Translations under genes and position numbers: made by a program
Shown here: piece after piece, positions 38,323-49,737 of the stretch
Position numbering within the stretch: position 1 is the first letter of the stretch
How the letters are laid out: each line of letters starts with the position of its first letter
Assembly: GCA_932521025.1 (NCBI GenBank)
Contig: OW051471.1
Span: forward strand, 124,001-188,000
Reading direction: 5' to 3'
Source of the DNA: Oscheius onirici
Lineage: Eukaryota; Nematoda; Chromadorea; Rhabditida; Rhabditidae
Length of the DNA stretch: 64,000 bases
Notes under the pieces: model-generated
What the model saw: only the letters and a program-made list of their open reading frames with translations
The model's database searches: none
What the model was told of the DNA's origin: nothing

Positions 38323-38929
38323 CTGAAACCTGTCCCAGATGATCAAAAGTTAATTGACAGATTCAATTGGGATTCTCTTGCTGGCCTCGTTTTTGTAAAT
38401 CCTTCTTTTCTACCAAATCGTCGTTAGTTTCTTTTTATTTCCGTTCGTCTGAACGACTCAATTTGGGAAGACGATTATGAAACAGTGAGTGGACAAAGAT
38501 TCATCACTGCGCTGCTTTGGATTCTCGGCGGATTAGTTTTCACAGGACTCAGATATGCCAAGGTAGATTCTTACAAATTAAACAAACTCGAAATCTAGGT
38601 CAAAAATGCGGGACTTAGAAAAGAAATGATTAGGCTTTATGGAACTATGGGCCTTGTTGTAAGTTTTTATATTTGTTCAGAAACAGAAAGACAAACAAAC
38701 AGACAAATGTTTTTAGTTCATTTTTCTTCCCTTCTTTTTCGGGTATGAACCTTCTTCGTCTGCCTTATAAGTCACTTCCAACACAAAAATAAATATCCTT
38801 TCAGATCCTCTCCTATATCTCGGTGGACAGCTTCTCATCAGTCTCATTGCATGATGCATCACTAAAATCAGACAATGGGCTGTTGCTGAAGATTCCTCAT
38901 CGAAAAAGTCCCCGGATACGATTGTTTAA
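38304..38929 (+). pseudogene. Inverted, decayed copy of the membrane-protein module
   Basis: Read on the plus strand the exons align with the minus-strand modules one for one: RFNWDSLAGLVF (versus RFEWDSFVSLAW), WEDDYETVSGQRFITALLW, VKNAGLRKEMIRLYGTMGLV, FIFLPFFFGYEPSS, then PLLYLGGQLLISLIA and AEDSSSKKSPDTIV before TAA at 38927-38929. Two defects are visible. The donor after the third exon reads CCTT|ATAAGTC where the sister gene has CCTT|GTAAGTC. An in-frame TGA lies at 38852-38854, before the conserved tail. The copy overlaps the antisense first exon of the intact gene. Decay after an inverted duplication is the simplest reading. Confidence 0.65.
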
Positions 38930-39492
38930 AAGCTAGTAAATTCTTCGTTATCTATTTCAACGACCTTGATACAGTATAATTCAATTGGCGCCATGTAGGT
39001 AAACGACATGTGATGGTTTTCCTCCTATTTACTGTACTGGTTTGGTCTGTTTGAGTGATCTCTGCACCGGGAACCTTGTGTTATACATTGTTTTCTACGT
39101 CCTAATTGGCTTACGGTCATGGACATTATGTCCAGAAGGTATAAGAGAAAAGAGAATGAGTATAAGTCTATTGTTTAGTATGTGCTTGGTCTCTCTGTCC
39201 CTCTGTCCCTCTGTCCATTCTTCCTTTGTCTCTCTCCTCCTGATCACGACCAATTCTGTCCCGTTCTTTGCTGCCAGCTTTCCAAAAAGCTCCTGACCAA
39301 CACTTTTGATGGATAGTCCGAGACACTTTTTTTGACTCGCCCGTACTTCCCGTAGCGTAGATCGCGCCTTCGTGTCGCCGTTGACACGCGCCGTAAAGTG
39401 TAAAGTTTAGAAAGACCAGCGAAGAGGCGGGAGCGATACCGGTTTGGTGCTTTTAAGGAGAAAAAAGTCGGGAACTGACCAGCTGTGCTACC
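38930..39492. other. Intergenic spacer
   Basis: 563 bp with CTCTGTCC-type simple sequence (39190-39230). No exon recognised. It should hold the promoter of the Ly6-like gene at 39493. Confidence 0.5.
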
Positions 39493-40402
39493 ATGTGGAA
39501 CAATCTTCTAGCCATCACTATCCTCTACTTTGCTTCAAAAAGTGTTGGCGCGTTGCACTGTCTCAACGGATTTGAGGCTAGAATCAATGGGACCAAAGAG
39601 TTTGAGATTCGGAGTGTTGTGGAATGTGATCCGGACGCGAGGTTTGTTGTTCCTCCGTCTGACTTTAGGAAAAAACTAGAGTAACTTTTTCCCGCAAACA
39701 GCAAACTTTTTCAAGTCTTACCTTACCTAGTCGATCACAAAAAAGTCCATGAAATTAGGTCCGAAAGTTTTGTAATTTTGCGGATTTGGAGACCAATAAT
39801 ACCCAAAAAATAAGTTCCTTCGACATTGTTCAGGAAGTATAGGAGGAAACTGCGGTATTCATTAACTCTTCTGATTCTCAGACCATAAAATTTGAAAAAT
39901 CTGGAATCATAGAACCGTCCAGTCAGTTTCATTGAAACAAATCCCCCGTATCAAATCCCAGCACAACAGGAAGCTTTCGCAATCTAAAGGTCATACTGTC
40001 CAGACGCGTGCTTTAGGGAAAAACAGGAACTGATCTCGGCACAAGGAACTTTCTCTCTTCAGGTTTTGCGTCAGTGGCTTCAACAACATGGTCAAGAACG
40101 TGTTCCTTGTCGGCTTCACAGAAATGAGAGTCTTTGGATGTGCGGGACAGAGAGTACAGTACACGGCGGATATTATGCCGAGATGTCCGGTGAGTTGAGA
40201 GGCAAAGAGACAGAGGGGCTGAGAATGAGGGACAGTTACTAACTGTTCTTTTCAGGAAGCTGGCTGGATGAGAATCTACGACCATGTCCGTCATTGCTGT
40301 ATGGGAGACGGCTGCAACATGAGAGCCAGTGATCCAGAAGGTTTCACTCAAACTCTGGAAGCATTCGGTCTCAAGGACGACTTTTATCGCTACGTCGTCT
40401 GA
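39493..40402 (+). CDS. Secreted Ly6/three-finger-like cysteine-rich protein
   Basis: Three exons (39493-39641, 40063-40189, 40256-40402) close in frame to 140 residues. A signal peptide (MWNNLLAITILYFASKSVGA) precedes LHCLNGFEAR. Eight cysteines follow and the sequence ends with the three-finger signature HCCMGDGCN, the CCxxDxCN motif of Ly6/uPAR/activin-receptor-type domains. After the motif a 25-residue polar tail ends FYRYVV with no hydrophobic GPI signal, so the protein is probably secreted. Specific function unknown. Nematodes have many divergent members of this fold. The first intron holds a copy of a dispersed repeat (about 39755-39800). Confidence 0.7.
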
Positions 40403-40464
40403 AACTTTTCGCCCTCAATCTACATCGCAATATGTATATAAATCAGGGATGTGTTATAAATTTA

Positions 40465-41686
40465 TCATTCTTTCTTATCCACAACCTCTTCGACAAGAGC
40501 TTTCTTTTTTCCTGATGGCTCGATCCATCGGACTTCTAAGATGACCTTGTGGCGAATATCCATGAAGGCACAGCCGTGAAATGCCATGCTGATAAAGACG
40601 TCGACATATTCCGTCAGAGCGAAGAGTTCGTAAGCTGAAATGGCACTTGTATGCCAGGCTTCTAACCTACCAAACTTAATGCATCCCTTCCAGTACAAGG
40701 TATAAAAGGTCGCAATCAATGGAACGGAAGAGATGTACAGAGTCGAGAGAACAATCTTTGAATAGTAGGATATTTTGCCCTAAATTCTTAGCTTCTATAG
40801 TCTTCAGTAAGAACTCACATAGGGAGCCAGATAGTACAGTGATTGACTGTGACAGATGGTGTTTGTTGTGAAGAAGAGGAAAGCAAAAATTCCGAAAGTG
40901 TAGAAGAGCATCACGTGGTAGACTCCATGTTCTTTTTCGCCTACTGCAGACAGGCCGACGAGGAAGATTAGTTCAAGGACTCCGAAGAAGGCGTATCCTA
41001 TTCGACTGGCTAGATAGAGCCACGGACGAGGAGCATTTACAGCTCGGAGACGACCGTAACGGTAAACTGGAAAAGAGAATGTTCCAGTCTCTTTTCTTCT
41101 TTCTTCATCTTGTGCCTGATCAAAAGATAGCAAAGTTTGGAATTTCTTCGGAATTCAACTCTTCATTTGACCCATACTCTCTCACAGTTCAGCCTGTTTT
41201 TGAACGCACTACTGTGTCTCTGTCCTACAAAAAGATCCCATAGTTTTGGTAGTTCTCTACGTCTCTTTTCCAAACAGCTTCAATACTGTATTTTTTTTAC
41301 ATAACCTACATCCAATGTAGATTTCAAACAGCCGTAGAGGGAAGTGAAAGTACATGCATATTTGCCAGATGATCCCCTCAAAGTCGAGGTTTATGATCCG
41401 TGACAGGCTTGGGAGAAAGGCGCGCTAAAATTTATTGGGTTTCTCTCTGGAAATTTGGACTCTCACCCCACATATCCAATTGTAGTTTGTGACTTTTTCC
41501 TGATGAACAGTCAGAGCTGTGACAATTGCAATAATGGCTCCAGATAGAGGTGGAATGAAGCCGAGCCAGAATATTGTAGAGGGACTGATTTGGAAGAGAC
41601 TCTAAAAACGGGGGTTGCTGCAGAGAAATAGGCCTTACAATAAAAGATTTTGGTCTGGAAAAGACCGAAGAAAAGCGGTTCTGCAT
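40465..41686 (-). CDS. PGAP2: Post-GPI attachment to proteins factor 2 (PGAP2/FRAG1 family)
   Basis: Six exons (41686-41639, 41601-41467, 41424-41310, 41066-40819, 40779-40671, 40634-40465) close in frame to 274 residues (human about 254). After a short cytosolic N-terminus comes TM1 (STIFWLGFIPPLSGAIIAIV), the lumenal WQICMYFHFPLRLFEIYIGF, several further TM helices and the family's C-terminal signature YELFALTEYVDVFISMAFHG followed by DIRHKVILEV. The tail is basic then acidic, KKKALVEEVVDKKE. PGAP2 acts in the Golgi in lipid remodelling of GPI anchors. The first intron is only 37 bp. The gene is convergent with the Ly6-like gene 62 bp away, a family whose other members can be GPI-anchored, but that adjacency may be chance. 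Confidence 0.88.
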
Positions 41687-42760
41687 GAGGGGAGATTAGG
41701 CAGCGCGGTTTGTGAACGGAGGAGTGAAAAAGATGCATCTGGGTCACACCTTGTCCAAAACAACCGGCTCTAACCCCTCAAAACGACTTCGGGCATTATA
41801 AAGAAGTGGCTGTGAGTGATTAGGTCACTTTGGATATGGGGGAGCGAGTGGATTTGAAGAGACATAGAGACAGAGTCCGACTGAGGAACAGAGAAAACTT
41901 CTGCCGGGTAAATAAGCTACAAAAAGCCCCTTTTCAATATCTGGAAGAAGACATCTGACAAAAGTTACTGTTTAACTAGACATTATGGATGTTGTGATCG
42001 ATGAACAAGGGTTTTATAACAAAAAGAGTGGTAATAGTTCGGCAGGGTTCGTTTGACGTTTTGCGCGGGCTTTCTCAAACTCGCTATTCTGGCGTTTTTA
42101 GCTATTTTCCGCTTATTATTTCACTTTCTCGTTGCTTTTATCGAACTCAGCGTGTAAAAGAACCCTTAGACACTTAATTCACGCTAAAATTGAGAAAAAT
42201 CTAAATTAGGAGGGTGTTATTGTCGAAACGTGTGCCTTTAGTTAGTTTCTTTCAATTTTAGTGTGAATCCAGTGTCTAAAGGGTTGTTTTACACGCTGAG
42301 TTCGATAAAAGCAACGAGAAAGTGAAATAATGAGTGGAAAGAAAATAGCTAAAAACGCCAGAATGGCGAGTTTGAGAAAGCCCGCGCAAAAATTCAAACG
42401 GGGTTGCCTGCCGAACTATTACCACTCTTTTTGTTCTAAAACCCTTGTTGTCATATATAGTTTTTAGACAGTAAAATTCATGTGGAGTCTGCCTGTGCAT
42501 TGCATGGATAGACGAGTGCACAGGCAGACACCGCAGGACTTGTGGAGTCTGCCTGCTCTGTTCATAGGCAGAAACTGTCCATGCACTGACTTCACATCCC
42601 GACTATTACCATTGCTCGAGACTACTGTGGAGACTTCCCGGACATTTTATCTCATTTCTACAATCAATCACATGGTAATGCGGGGATGAATAAAAGGGGA
42701 CGAAATCACAAAGACAAAGGGGGCTGGGGGAAGGCAAATTTTTTCTTTCTTGTTACTCTT
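41687..42760. other. Intergenic region with a large fold-back element
   Basis: Contains the palindromic element 42005-42449 and, at 42480-42595, a repeated TGTGGAGTCTGCCTG motif with inverted partners (TGCACAGGCAGAC). No coding exon was recognised. Confidence 0.5.
42005..42449. mobile_element. Near-complete fold-back MITE (about 190-bp arms)
   Basis: The left arm starts AACAAGGGTTTTATAACAAA and runs to about 42200. It is mirrored by the right arm to 42449 with scattered differences. Blocks such as GCGCGGGCTTTCTCAAACTC and CGTTGCTTTTATCGAACTCA occur in both. An inner GTAATAG...CTATTAC end resembles the terminus of the element at 24711. It probably derives from a related transposon family. No coding capacity. 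Confidence 0.8.
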
Positions 42761-45206
42761 CTAATCGAGATATTGGGCGAGCCAGCGGAATCCCTCGCCA
42801 TAGCCTTGCCTCCTCAGGACGGAACACATGAAGACCTCGACGGGACGGCTGGCCAAGTCGTTGCGAGAAATTTCGCCTGAAATATAGTAAAGTAAGGAAA
42901 ACGAGTACATTTTGCGACAACAAGCTCCTGTCTTTATTTAGGCAGCAGCTCGAAAAAAAAACGGATGAAAATGCATCCATTTCGTGGAAGTCGCGCCGAG
43001 AACAACAGAAGGGCTTTATGCTTATTGTATGATTCGAAAAACAGCCGTGTCCATCAATTGTCCAGGAATGACTCGTATTGAGAAATATCGCATACTACCT
43101 ACTATTTTCGGATTATATTCACGTTCACTGGGTTACTTTACATTAAAAATTCTGTGAGTGAAGTCAAACAGCGCGAAACCGAGAGAAAAAAAAAACTAAA
43201 AAACGGAACCACTTGGACGTTTGACGCAAGTTCATGCCAAAAAATCAAATAGGAGGTGCCAGAAGTGTTCCCGCGAATGCCAGCAAAAGTCAATGAGTCG
43301 TGGCTAGCGTATGGTACTGTTTACTTCTTTTTGATCTAGCGCCTTCAAAATAGTCAGCCTAACTTCCTCGAGAGCGACACGTTTTCAGTGAGAGCAACTC
43401 CAAAAAAAAATTTACCTTTGCCCGTGCACATGTGCTGAATTCCGAGATGCCACTTTAGCTGTTCCTCACTGAGCGCGTTCGGCTTGTCAATTTTGTTGCC
43501 CAGCACGAGAATGGGAGACGAGGCGACCTGAAAATAGAGAATTAGTCAGATTCATCACTCATTGGATCTTCAAGAACGAAAACGGTTGCATTTTCTAAGT
43601 GAAAGAGAATAGGATTAGTTGAATAGTCAACAGATTAGAGTAATCTTGAAGAAGTATCGAAAATCTCCGTTTTTTCATGATTTAGACAAAAAAATGTGGA
43701 GAAAGCCCGTACCTGTTCGTCGCGAAGAAGAGAATCGAGCTCCGCCTTGCTCTCCTGAATGCGCTCCAGATCGGCGCAGTCCACCAAAAATACTATAGCA
43801 TCCACGGCCGGGAAGTAGTCTTTCCACACACGACGAGCCTGCTGATGGCCACCGAGGTCGAATGTCGTGAAGCGGATGCCGCCCAAACTGAGCTCCTCGG
43901 ATGCTGAAAATTGCATATTTTTTTTGTCAGAAGATTGATATTTTCTCCCAACTTGACGAATCATATGGTCTACGTGAGCGTCGCGCGCGGGGTGACCGAA
44001 CGCCGCACTAGTCAGCTGACGGCTGTTTAGGTGTAAGCAGACCGGGAGACGCTAGACAAACTTTGTGAACAAGTTGTGGTAAGTTTTGGATGATCAAAAG
44101 GGCTAAATTTTAAAAATTGGAGTATTTTTCTTCGGTAGGACAGCTAGCGGCTGATTTTGATCGAATTGAGATGCTCAAGGGCTAACAATTTGAAAATTTA
44201 GCTTTCCGGATAAAAAGAGACCCCGTGGAATCTTTCCACAGCCAACTGTTCTCTCTGGACCAGGTTCCTCTGTCTCTCCCAGTCCAGCAGACCTTTAAAA
44301 GCCGGTTACCTGCCCCACACAGGCAGTGTGACGTTATCAACCATCTCTCAAAGTACGCAGTGTCCACTGCCTATCGGACTGGGGTCACACAGAGCAGCTG
44401 ATCAAGTCACACCACTGGTTTTGGAGTGAGCTTGGGTGCTTCCGAGACAAATCACAAAAATAACAGAAAAAGTAAACTTACTGGGATGAAGAGTGGGCAC
44501 ATGCTGTGCCATGCGGTCATCCTTGAGCATGTGAAGCAGTGTTGTCTTTCCGGCATTGTCGAGTCCCAAAAATACGAGTTTGCCGTTCTTCTTAGCCAAG
44601 CCTGAAAGTTATAGAATTTTTACCATGCTTTCAGGGTTCCAAATGTTGAAATTTGTGTGGAAACGAGGTCAGACTGGCTTAAAGTGATGGATGCAAAAGG
44701 GGAAGAATGCATATTTGGGTTGAAAAATAGGGTTAAAAATGATCGGATAAAGAAATTCGTGTATTTTTCCAGCTTTGTTTACAATTCGTTGCCTTACATC
44801 ATTCGCAAGGATCCAAATATCAGCCAATGACCTCAGGAACTGACAAACAGGTGAAATGTCAAAAAAAATACAGCTTAGAGCAAGTACGAACGATTTTAGA
44901 GAGCTTTTTCAGTAACTTTCTCAAATGTCAAGTTGGTAAGAAGCTGCTGACGAGTGTATGCGAGCAGAACATAACAAGTTGCATAGTTAACAACAAAACC
45001 TAGCCAAGACAGATGTCAACGGCTCTCAATCATTTTTTCTTTAATATTTACCGTAAAATTTCAGCCGAGACGTTCGCGAAAGCTAAGAATGAAAGCAACA
45101 GACTTTTACAAATTTACAGCACAAGATTACAAAAACTTTATCAAATTGGCTAAAACATACCTAGTGCGTTCAGAATACTGCTGAACCAGTCCCAAATCCA
45201 CGACAT
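42761..45206 (-). CDS. sar-1: Small GTPase SAR1 (COPII coat initiator)
   Basis: Five exons (45206-45161, 44601-44482, 43903-43713, 43527-43416, 42876-42761) close in frame to 194 residues. The N-terminal amphipathic helix [16 protein letters not shown] is the SAR1 membrane-inserting segment. G motifs are GLDNAGKT (P-loop), PTLHPTSEEL (switch I), [15 protein letters not shown] (switch II), NKID and a C-terminal [23 protein letters not shown]-loaded SAR1 inserts into the ER membrane and recruits Sec23/24. The ATG follows GATTTCAGAGCAAAG, consistent with trans-splicing. The two large introns (559 and 578 bp) carry no recognised exon. Divergent from RFT1. Confidence 0.97.
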
Positions 45207-46030
45207 CTTTGCTCTGAAATCAAATGTTAAGCCACATTCAAGAAAAATAAAGAAATATCGAAGAAAACGGCAAAAAAATGAGAGTTCAGACAGCTCCGGG
45301 AGCGGTGAAAGACGCGTGTACTGGCCGCGTGTGGTTTAGCGTCGGATAGGCAGGCAACGTCTGCCCCCTGGGATCGCCTACGCAGTCAATTTGGAACTTC
45401 CACGTGTTCCAATCCGGCTTTTTCGGTAGTATTTCTTGATTTTTCTTGAAATTTATGCTTGGAAAATGTGAACAATGTTACAAAGCATGAGAGAAAAATG
45501 AAAGATGGGAAGAAATGGCTTGAGAACTGCTAGAAAAGGGGGTAATGTAGATTTTTAGTATTTTACGTTGAAAGAAATCTTCCTGCTCGTTTTTTTCGTG
45601 TATTTTGCAACTAAAGAGTACTATTAAGGTGGAAAAGCACGAGAAGGAGAAAATATTCGGCAGAAAAGGAAAAAAGAAATTTAAAGATTTTGTTCTCCAC
45701 AAACCCATCCTATAAAGCAGTTTCAATTAGAGAAGGAAGTGATTACGTTGGCTGCAAAAAATAATAAACCAGAGCTCAGAAAGACCTATTTTAGCATTTA
45801 AAAACGCTGCATATTGTGTTGGTCTTCGAAAAAGACGTTTGCACTTTGTTCTGTTGGTAAAATCATCAAATGGGTGCGGCTGTTCGAGAAAATGACGAGA
45901 TAATCCACCCTCTTGGCTGTTATCGCGCTCCAGCGCCACATCGTTGTGAGCTAGATTTCTTCAAATATTTGTGATAATCTGCATTTCCTTCCGATTTTTC
46001 TATAAACGCCATTTTCAGGCCTGGAAGAAG
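45207..46030. promoter_or_regulatory. Shared upstream region of sar-1 and RFT1
   Basis: About 820 bp separate two divergent ER-function genes. No specific motif was recognised. CGCCATTTTCAG lies 12 bp before the RFT1 ATG, a likely leader acceptor. Confidence 0.35.
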
Positions 46031-48884
46031 ATGTCGCAGCTCGGACGGACGATGAGCTACAACATGATTGGCCAGGTGAGGATGTTTAGCCTGGAATCAC
46101 CGGAAAATAGCAATTTTCCAGCTCGTGGCACGGATCTTATCCTTCGGCATCAATATGTACCTATTACGAGTCGTCGACGGCACATTACTGGGTCTAGTCA
46201 ACGTCAGGTTAGATTTTTTCCGTACTTGTTTTATTCAACAGACATTTTTCAGCTTAACACTGCTCTACAACACAATTCTCTTCCTGACGCGCGAGCCATT
46301 CCGAAAAGGCGATATTTTGACTCTTCCATGGCCTCAGTTTGTCAATACCATCTGGCTAAGGTAATTTTCCCACTTTTTTCGATTTACGATAATCTATTTT
46401 CAGTCCTATCCTTGGATTTGTCATGTCCATAGCGGGGATAAGCTTCTGGACGTTTTTTGCAAGCGCCGACGTGCCGCTCACAATGGCCGGAGGCTTCGCC
46501 TTGGCCGCATTCATTGAGACACTCGCCGAACCGTTCGCCATCGTCTCCTTACGGTAATTTTTGAGCTTTTTCTTTCATTCTTTCCAAAACATCAGTGTTT
46601 TCTTCATATGTCGCTTCAGGTACGCCCTAGCTGGACATTTCGCCGTATCACAAGCCCTTCTGGTCCTTCTTCCGCGTCTGATGATATTCTTCTTTACGGC
46701 TTCCGGATTATGGGCCTTTGGACCCTATTCAGTAGCTGTTTCACAGGTAATTTGTTATTTTCAGTCTCAGATTATCCTCAGAAGCTCGCCAGACACGCTT
46801 TGAGTCAAATTGACTGTTTTTTATGTCGCGGACCGACAAATCTTCACTGTTCATCACATTTTTACGGTAGAGATTCGACTAAGACCACATTAGCCGAACA
46901 ATCTTCCTATTAAGATCGTTGTCTTGTTTTGAAGTCTTTATTTCACGTTCAGCATCAAAATTTTGACCCAGAATGACGAGAAAAAGTCGGAAATGATGAA
47001 AAGTGAAATGATTGTCTCGCCTCCGAAAACTGCAGCTCTCCGAGCGAAATATGCCTTGTTTTATGCCATAAAAAGCTTGTTACAGATTCTCGCGTCATCA
47101 ATCTACGTTCTAATCAATTATGTGGCCTTCTACCGAATCTCTGCAGAAGAAACAAAGCTCTTGCCAAAGGAGGCTAGCCAAAACGGGTTCAGGAGCTTTT
47201 TCCCGGTCCTTAGGTCAGTTTCTAACACTTTTTTTCTCATCAAAAATACCTTCTTTTTCAGCGCCGGTCTCGACAAAAGAGCCCTAAAATCCGTTGGCAC
47301 ACTTCTCGGACATTCCTTCCTAAAGCAGCTCCTCACAGACGGCAGTGGCTATATCATGTCCTTCACGAACATTATAGCTCTGAAAAATCAAGGTTTCTTT
47401 CTATTTTTATGCGTGAAAAGGCTGATTTTCAGCAATTTACGACGCCATCGAAAAACTCGGCAGTCTGGTAGCCCGAATCGTCTTGGCGCCATTAGAAGAG
47501 ACCTGTTTCGCCGACTTTTCTCGTAAAATCAGCCAATCGAGCAGCAAAGTCTTCGAAAAGAATAATGTAAGTTTTTCTTGCCTAAAATTATACAAAAACG
47601 GCTTCTTCAGGCCAATTTCGACGATCTGGTCCGAACATTTACGACAGTTCTGCACGGAGTCAGCGTCATCTGTCTCACTGTCTGTCTGTTCGGCATTCCA
47701 TACTCCAAACTGGCTCTGACCATCTATTCCGGACAGCTTTTGGCAACCAGAGAAGGTGAGGCTTTAGTTTTACCTGGAACGTGCAGTACCTCAAATGGTG
47801 TCTAAATCAAAAAGATGAGTCGCTCAAAGGTACTCTGAAAAAAAACATGCCGATCGAACGATAGTTCGATAGGAAAGCCCGTGCATTCAACTTTTTGGCG
47901 TGAACTCCTAAAACAGCCGAAACTTAGATGTTTTTCACCATTTTCCATCCACTTTTAAGCTTTCTCAGTACGCTTTTCTATCTGTCCGTGTAAAACAACA
48001 TCATCGACGTGTATTGCAGCCAAAACTAGGCGAAAATGTTCAAGAACGATTGAGATTCAGTAGACCGTGTTTATACTGAATTTAACCGAAATTCGGGCTT
48101 CCCAAAAGCTTCCTTATTTCCAGGCGAAGCTCTGCTAATTCTCTACATGTTCTACCTCTACGTGATGGCCATCAACGGCATAACCGAGTGCTTTGCCGTC
48201 GCCACGATGAAAAACGCCGAGCTCGGTCGTCATGGTGGATTCCTGAGCCTTTTGGCCGTCCTGCACCTCTCGATGAACGTCCTCCTTCCGCCACAAATGG
48301 GCTCAGCCGGCTTCGTGGTGGCCAATATCGCAATGATGGTCTTGAGAATCGGATACAAGTGAGTTTTTAGTCCTTTTTCTTCAAAATGAGTCAAATTGCA
48401 GCTGGAAACAAATTTCTGCATTTTTACACAAGAAAACGCCGTCGATTTTGGAAATTATCCCGAATGGAAACTGCATCGTCTTGCAACTCTTCTTTCTCAT
48501 GGCCACCTGCCTCTCGTATTTGGTACTTCTTTCCTAATAGGGAAAAAATTCGTTGAAAGTTGAACTTTAGCGGGCGTCGTTCATTTCTGAAGGCGGTACA
48601 AGCTTATGCCTTTTAGAAAAAATCCGGTAGCTTTTTGCGAAGAAATGTCAGAACAATCCGATATTTTAATGAAAATGAAGCAGAAGACTTGTAATAAAAT
48701 ACCCCAACCACTCTAAATACCTCAATTTCAGTTCTTCGCCTCAACACCCGGCTGGATCTATCCCGTTTCTCACGTGGCCGTCGGAGCCGTGCTCTTCTGC
48801 CTCTATCTGCTCCAAATGTACGGCTCCGACCACGAACTCCAGTCCTTCTGCAGCTGGTTCTACAGCAAAAAACATCAAGAATAG
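46031..48884 (+). CDS. RFT1: RFT1-type lipid-linked oligosaccharide transport protein
   Basis: Twelve exons close in frame to 520 residues (human 541): 46031-46075, 46122-46207, 46253-46360, 46404-46553, 46620-46746, 47086-47213, 47262-47392, 47433-47566, 47611-47755, 48124-48358, 48402-48522 and 48732-48884. Matches to RFT1 include LGLVNV.LTLLYNTILFLTR, GHSFLKQLLTDGSGYIMSF, YDAIEKLGSLVARIVLAPLE, FGIPYSKLALTIYSGQLL and YLYVMAINGITECF. The protein has 11 or more TM helices. RFT1 is needed for Man5GlcNAc2-PP-dolichol use in the ER during N-glycosylation; whether it is itself the flippase is disputed. Exon 6 starts at ATTCTCGCG (47086), the only acceptor found that restores phase after a 339-bp intron. 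Confidence 0.95.
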
Positions 48885-49737
48885 TCAAAGTTTGTCATGA
48901 CCATCATATGGGTACTTTTTCTCACTTTTTAAAATGTATTTATTGGGTAAATGTATAGATCTCGCACAAAAATAATATATTGCTCAGCTTCTGAATGTTG
49001 TTACACTCCTGCACATCTTTTCCCATTTTCTTTGCGCTCCAGTGCCCTCTCAATTTAATTGGGTTCGGATAGAGGAAGAGGGGAAGGATGAGAAAATGAG
49101 AAACTTATCTGCTAGAAACAATTGATGGGGATAAGAGAGAGAAACTGGAAAGGCTTTGGAAGAAAGCAGAGAATGAGTCTGACTGAACCGAGAGTCTGGA
49201 AGGCTTTTCTGAAAAGAACAGTTCAGAGAATGAGCGTTGACAATTGAAATTGAGTGAGTCTGGGATCTGGTAGGGTCTTTCAAGATAAGTTTGGAGGGAC
49301 ACTGGAAGTGATTGGAAAGGAAAATGTGTCTAGGCTCGAGAGATTACTGTATTTTTCTCAGAAAGACTAGAGAGAGAGACTGGATAATTCTCTAGACTTT
49401 AGGAGAATAAGTCAAGAATCTGGAGATGTAAGACAAGAATACTGTATCCTCCCTGAAATGACCAAAAGTCAAGACTCTGAAAGGATACACGACGAGATGA
49501 GTCAAAAAGCGAGTGAGTCACACTTTTTAGCTCTCCCTCTCGACTCATAGTGTTCAAACTTTAAATGTTTCTTCCCAAAAACAAGACTCGGACTTCAACT
49601 TCGGGCGATCAGCCCGCCCCTTTGCCCAACAGAAAGACAGCTGACTCCACCTCTCTTTCTCTCACCCGAGAGCTTGTCCTAGCCAGCCACAACATTGATC
49701 TTGTGGCTTCTTTCTTACCTGGAGGCCTGGAAAATCC
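48885..49737. other. Intergenic spacer upstream of gbb-2
   Basis: 853 bp rich in GAGAGACTGG-type purine repeats. No exon was recognised. It carries the RFT1 3' end and the gbb-2 promoter. Confidence 0.5.

Noticed and set aside
38852-38854. TGA as a selenocysteine codon in the third module copy
   Set aside because: Neither sister module has Cys at this place and a donor site is also mutated, so pseudogene decay is simpler.
47841-48110. MITE in the RFT1 intron
   Set aside because: It shares short words such as CGTGTAAAACAAC with the other elements but no matching terminal inverted repeats could be found.
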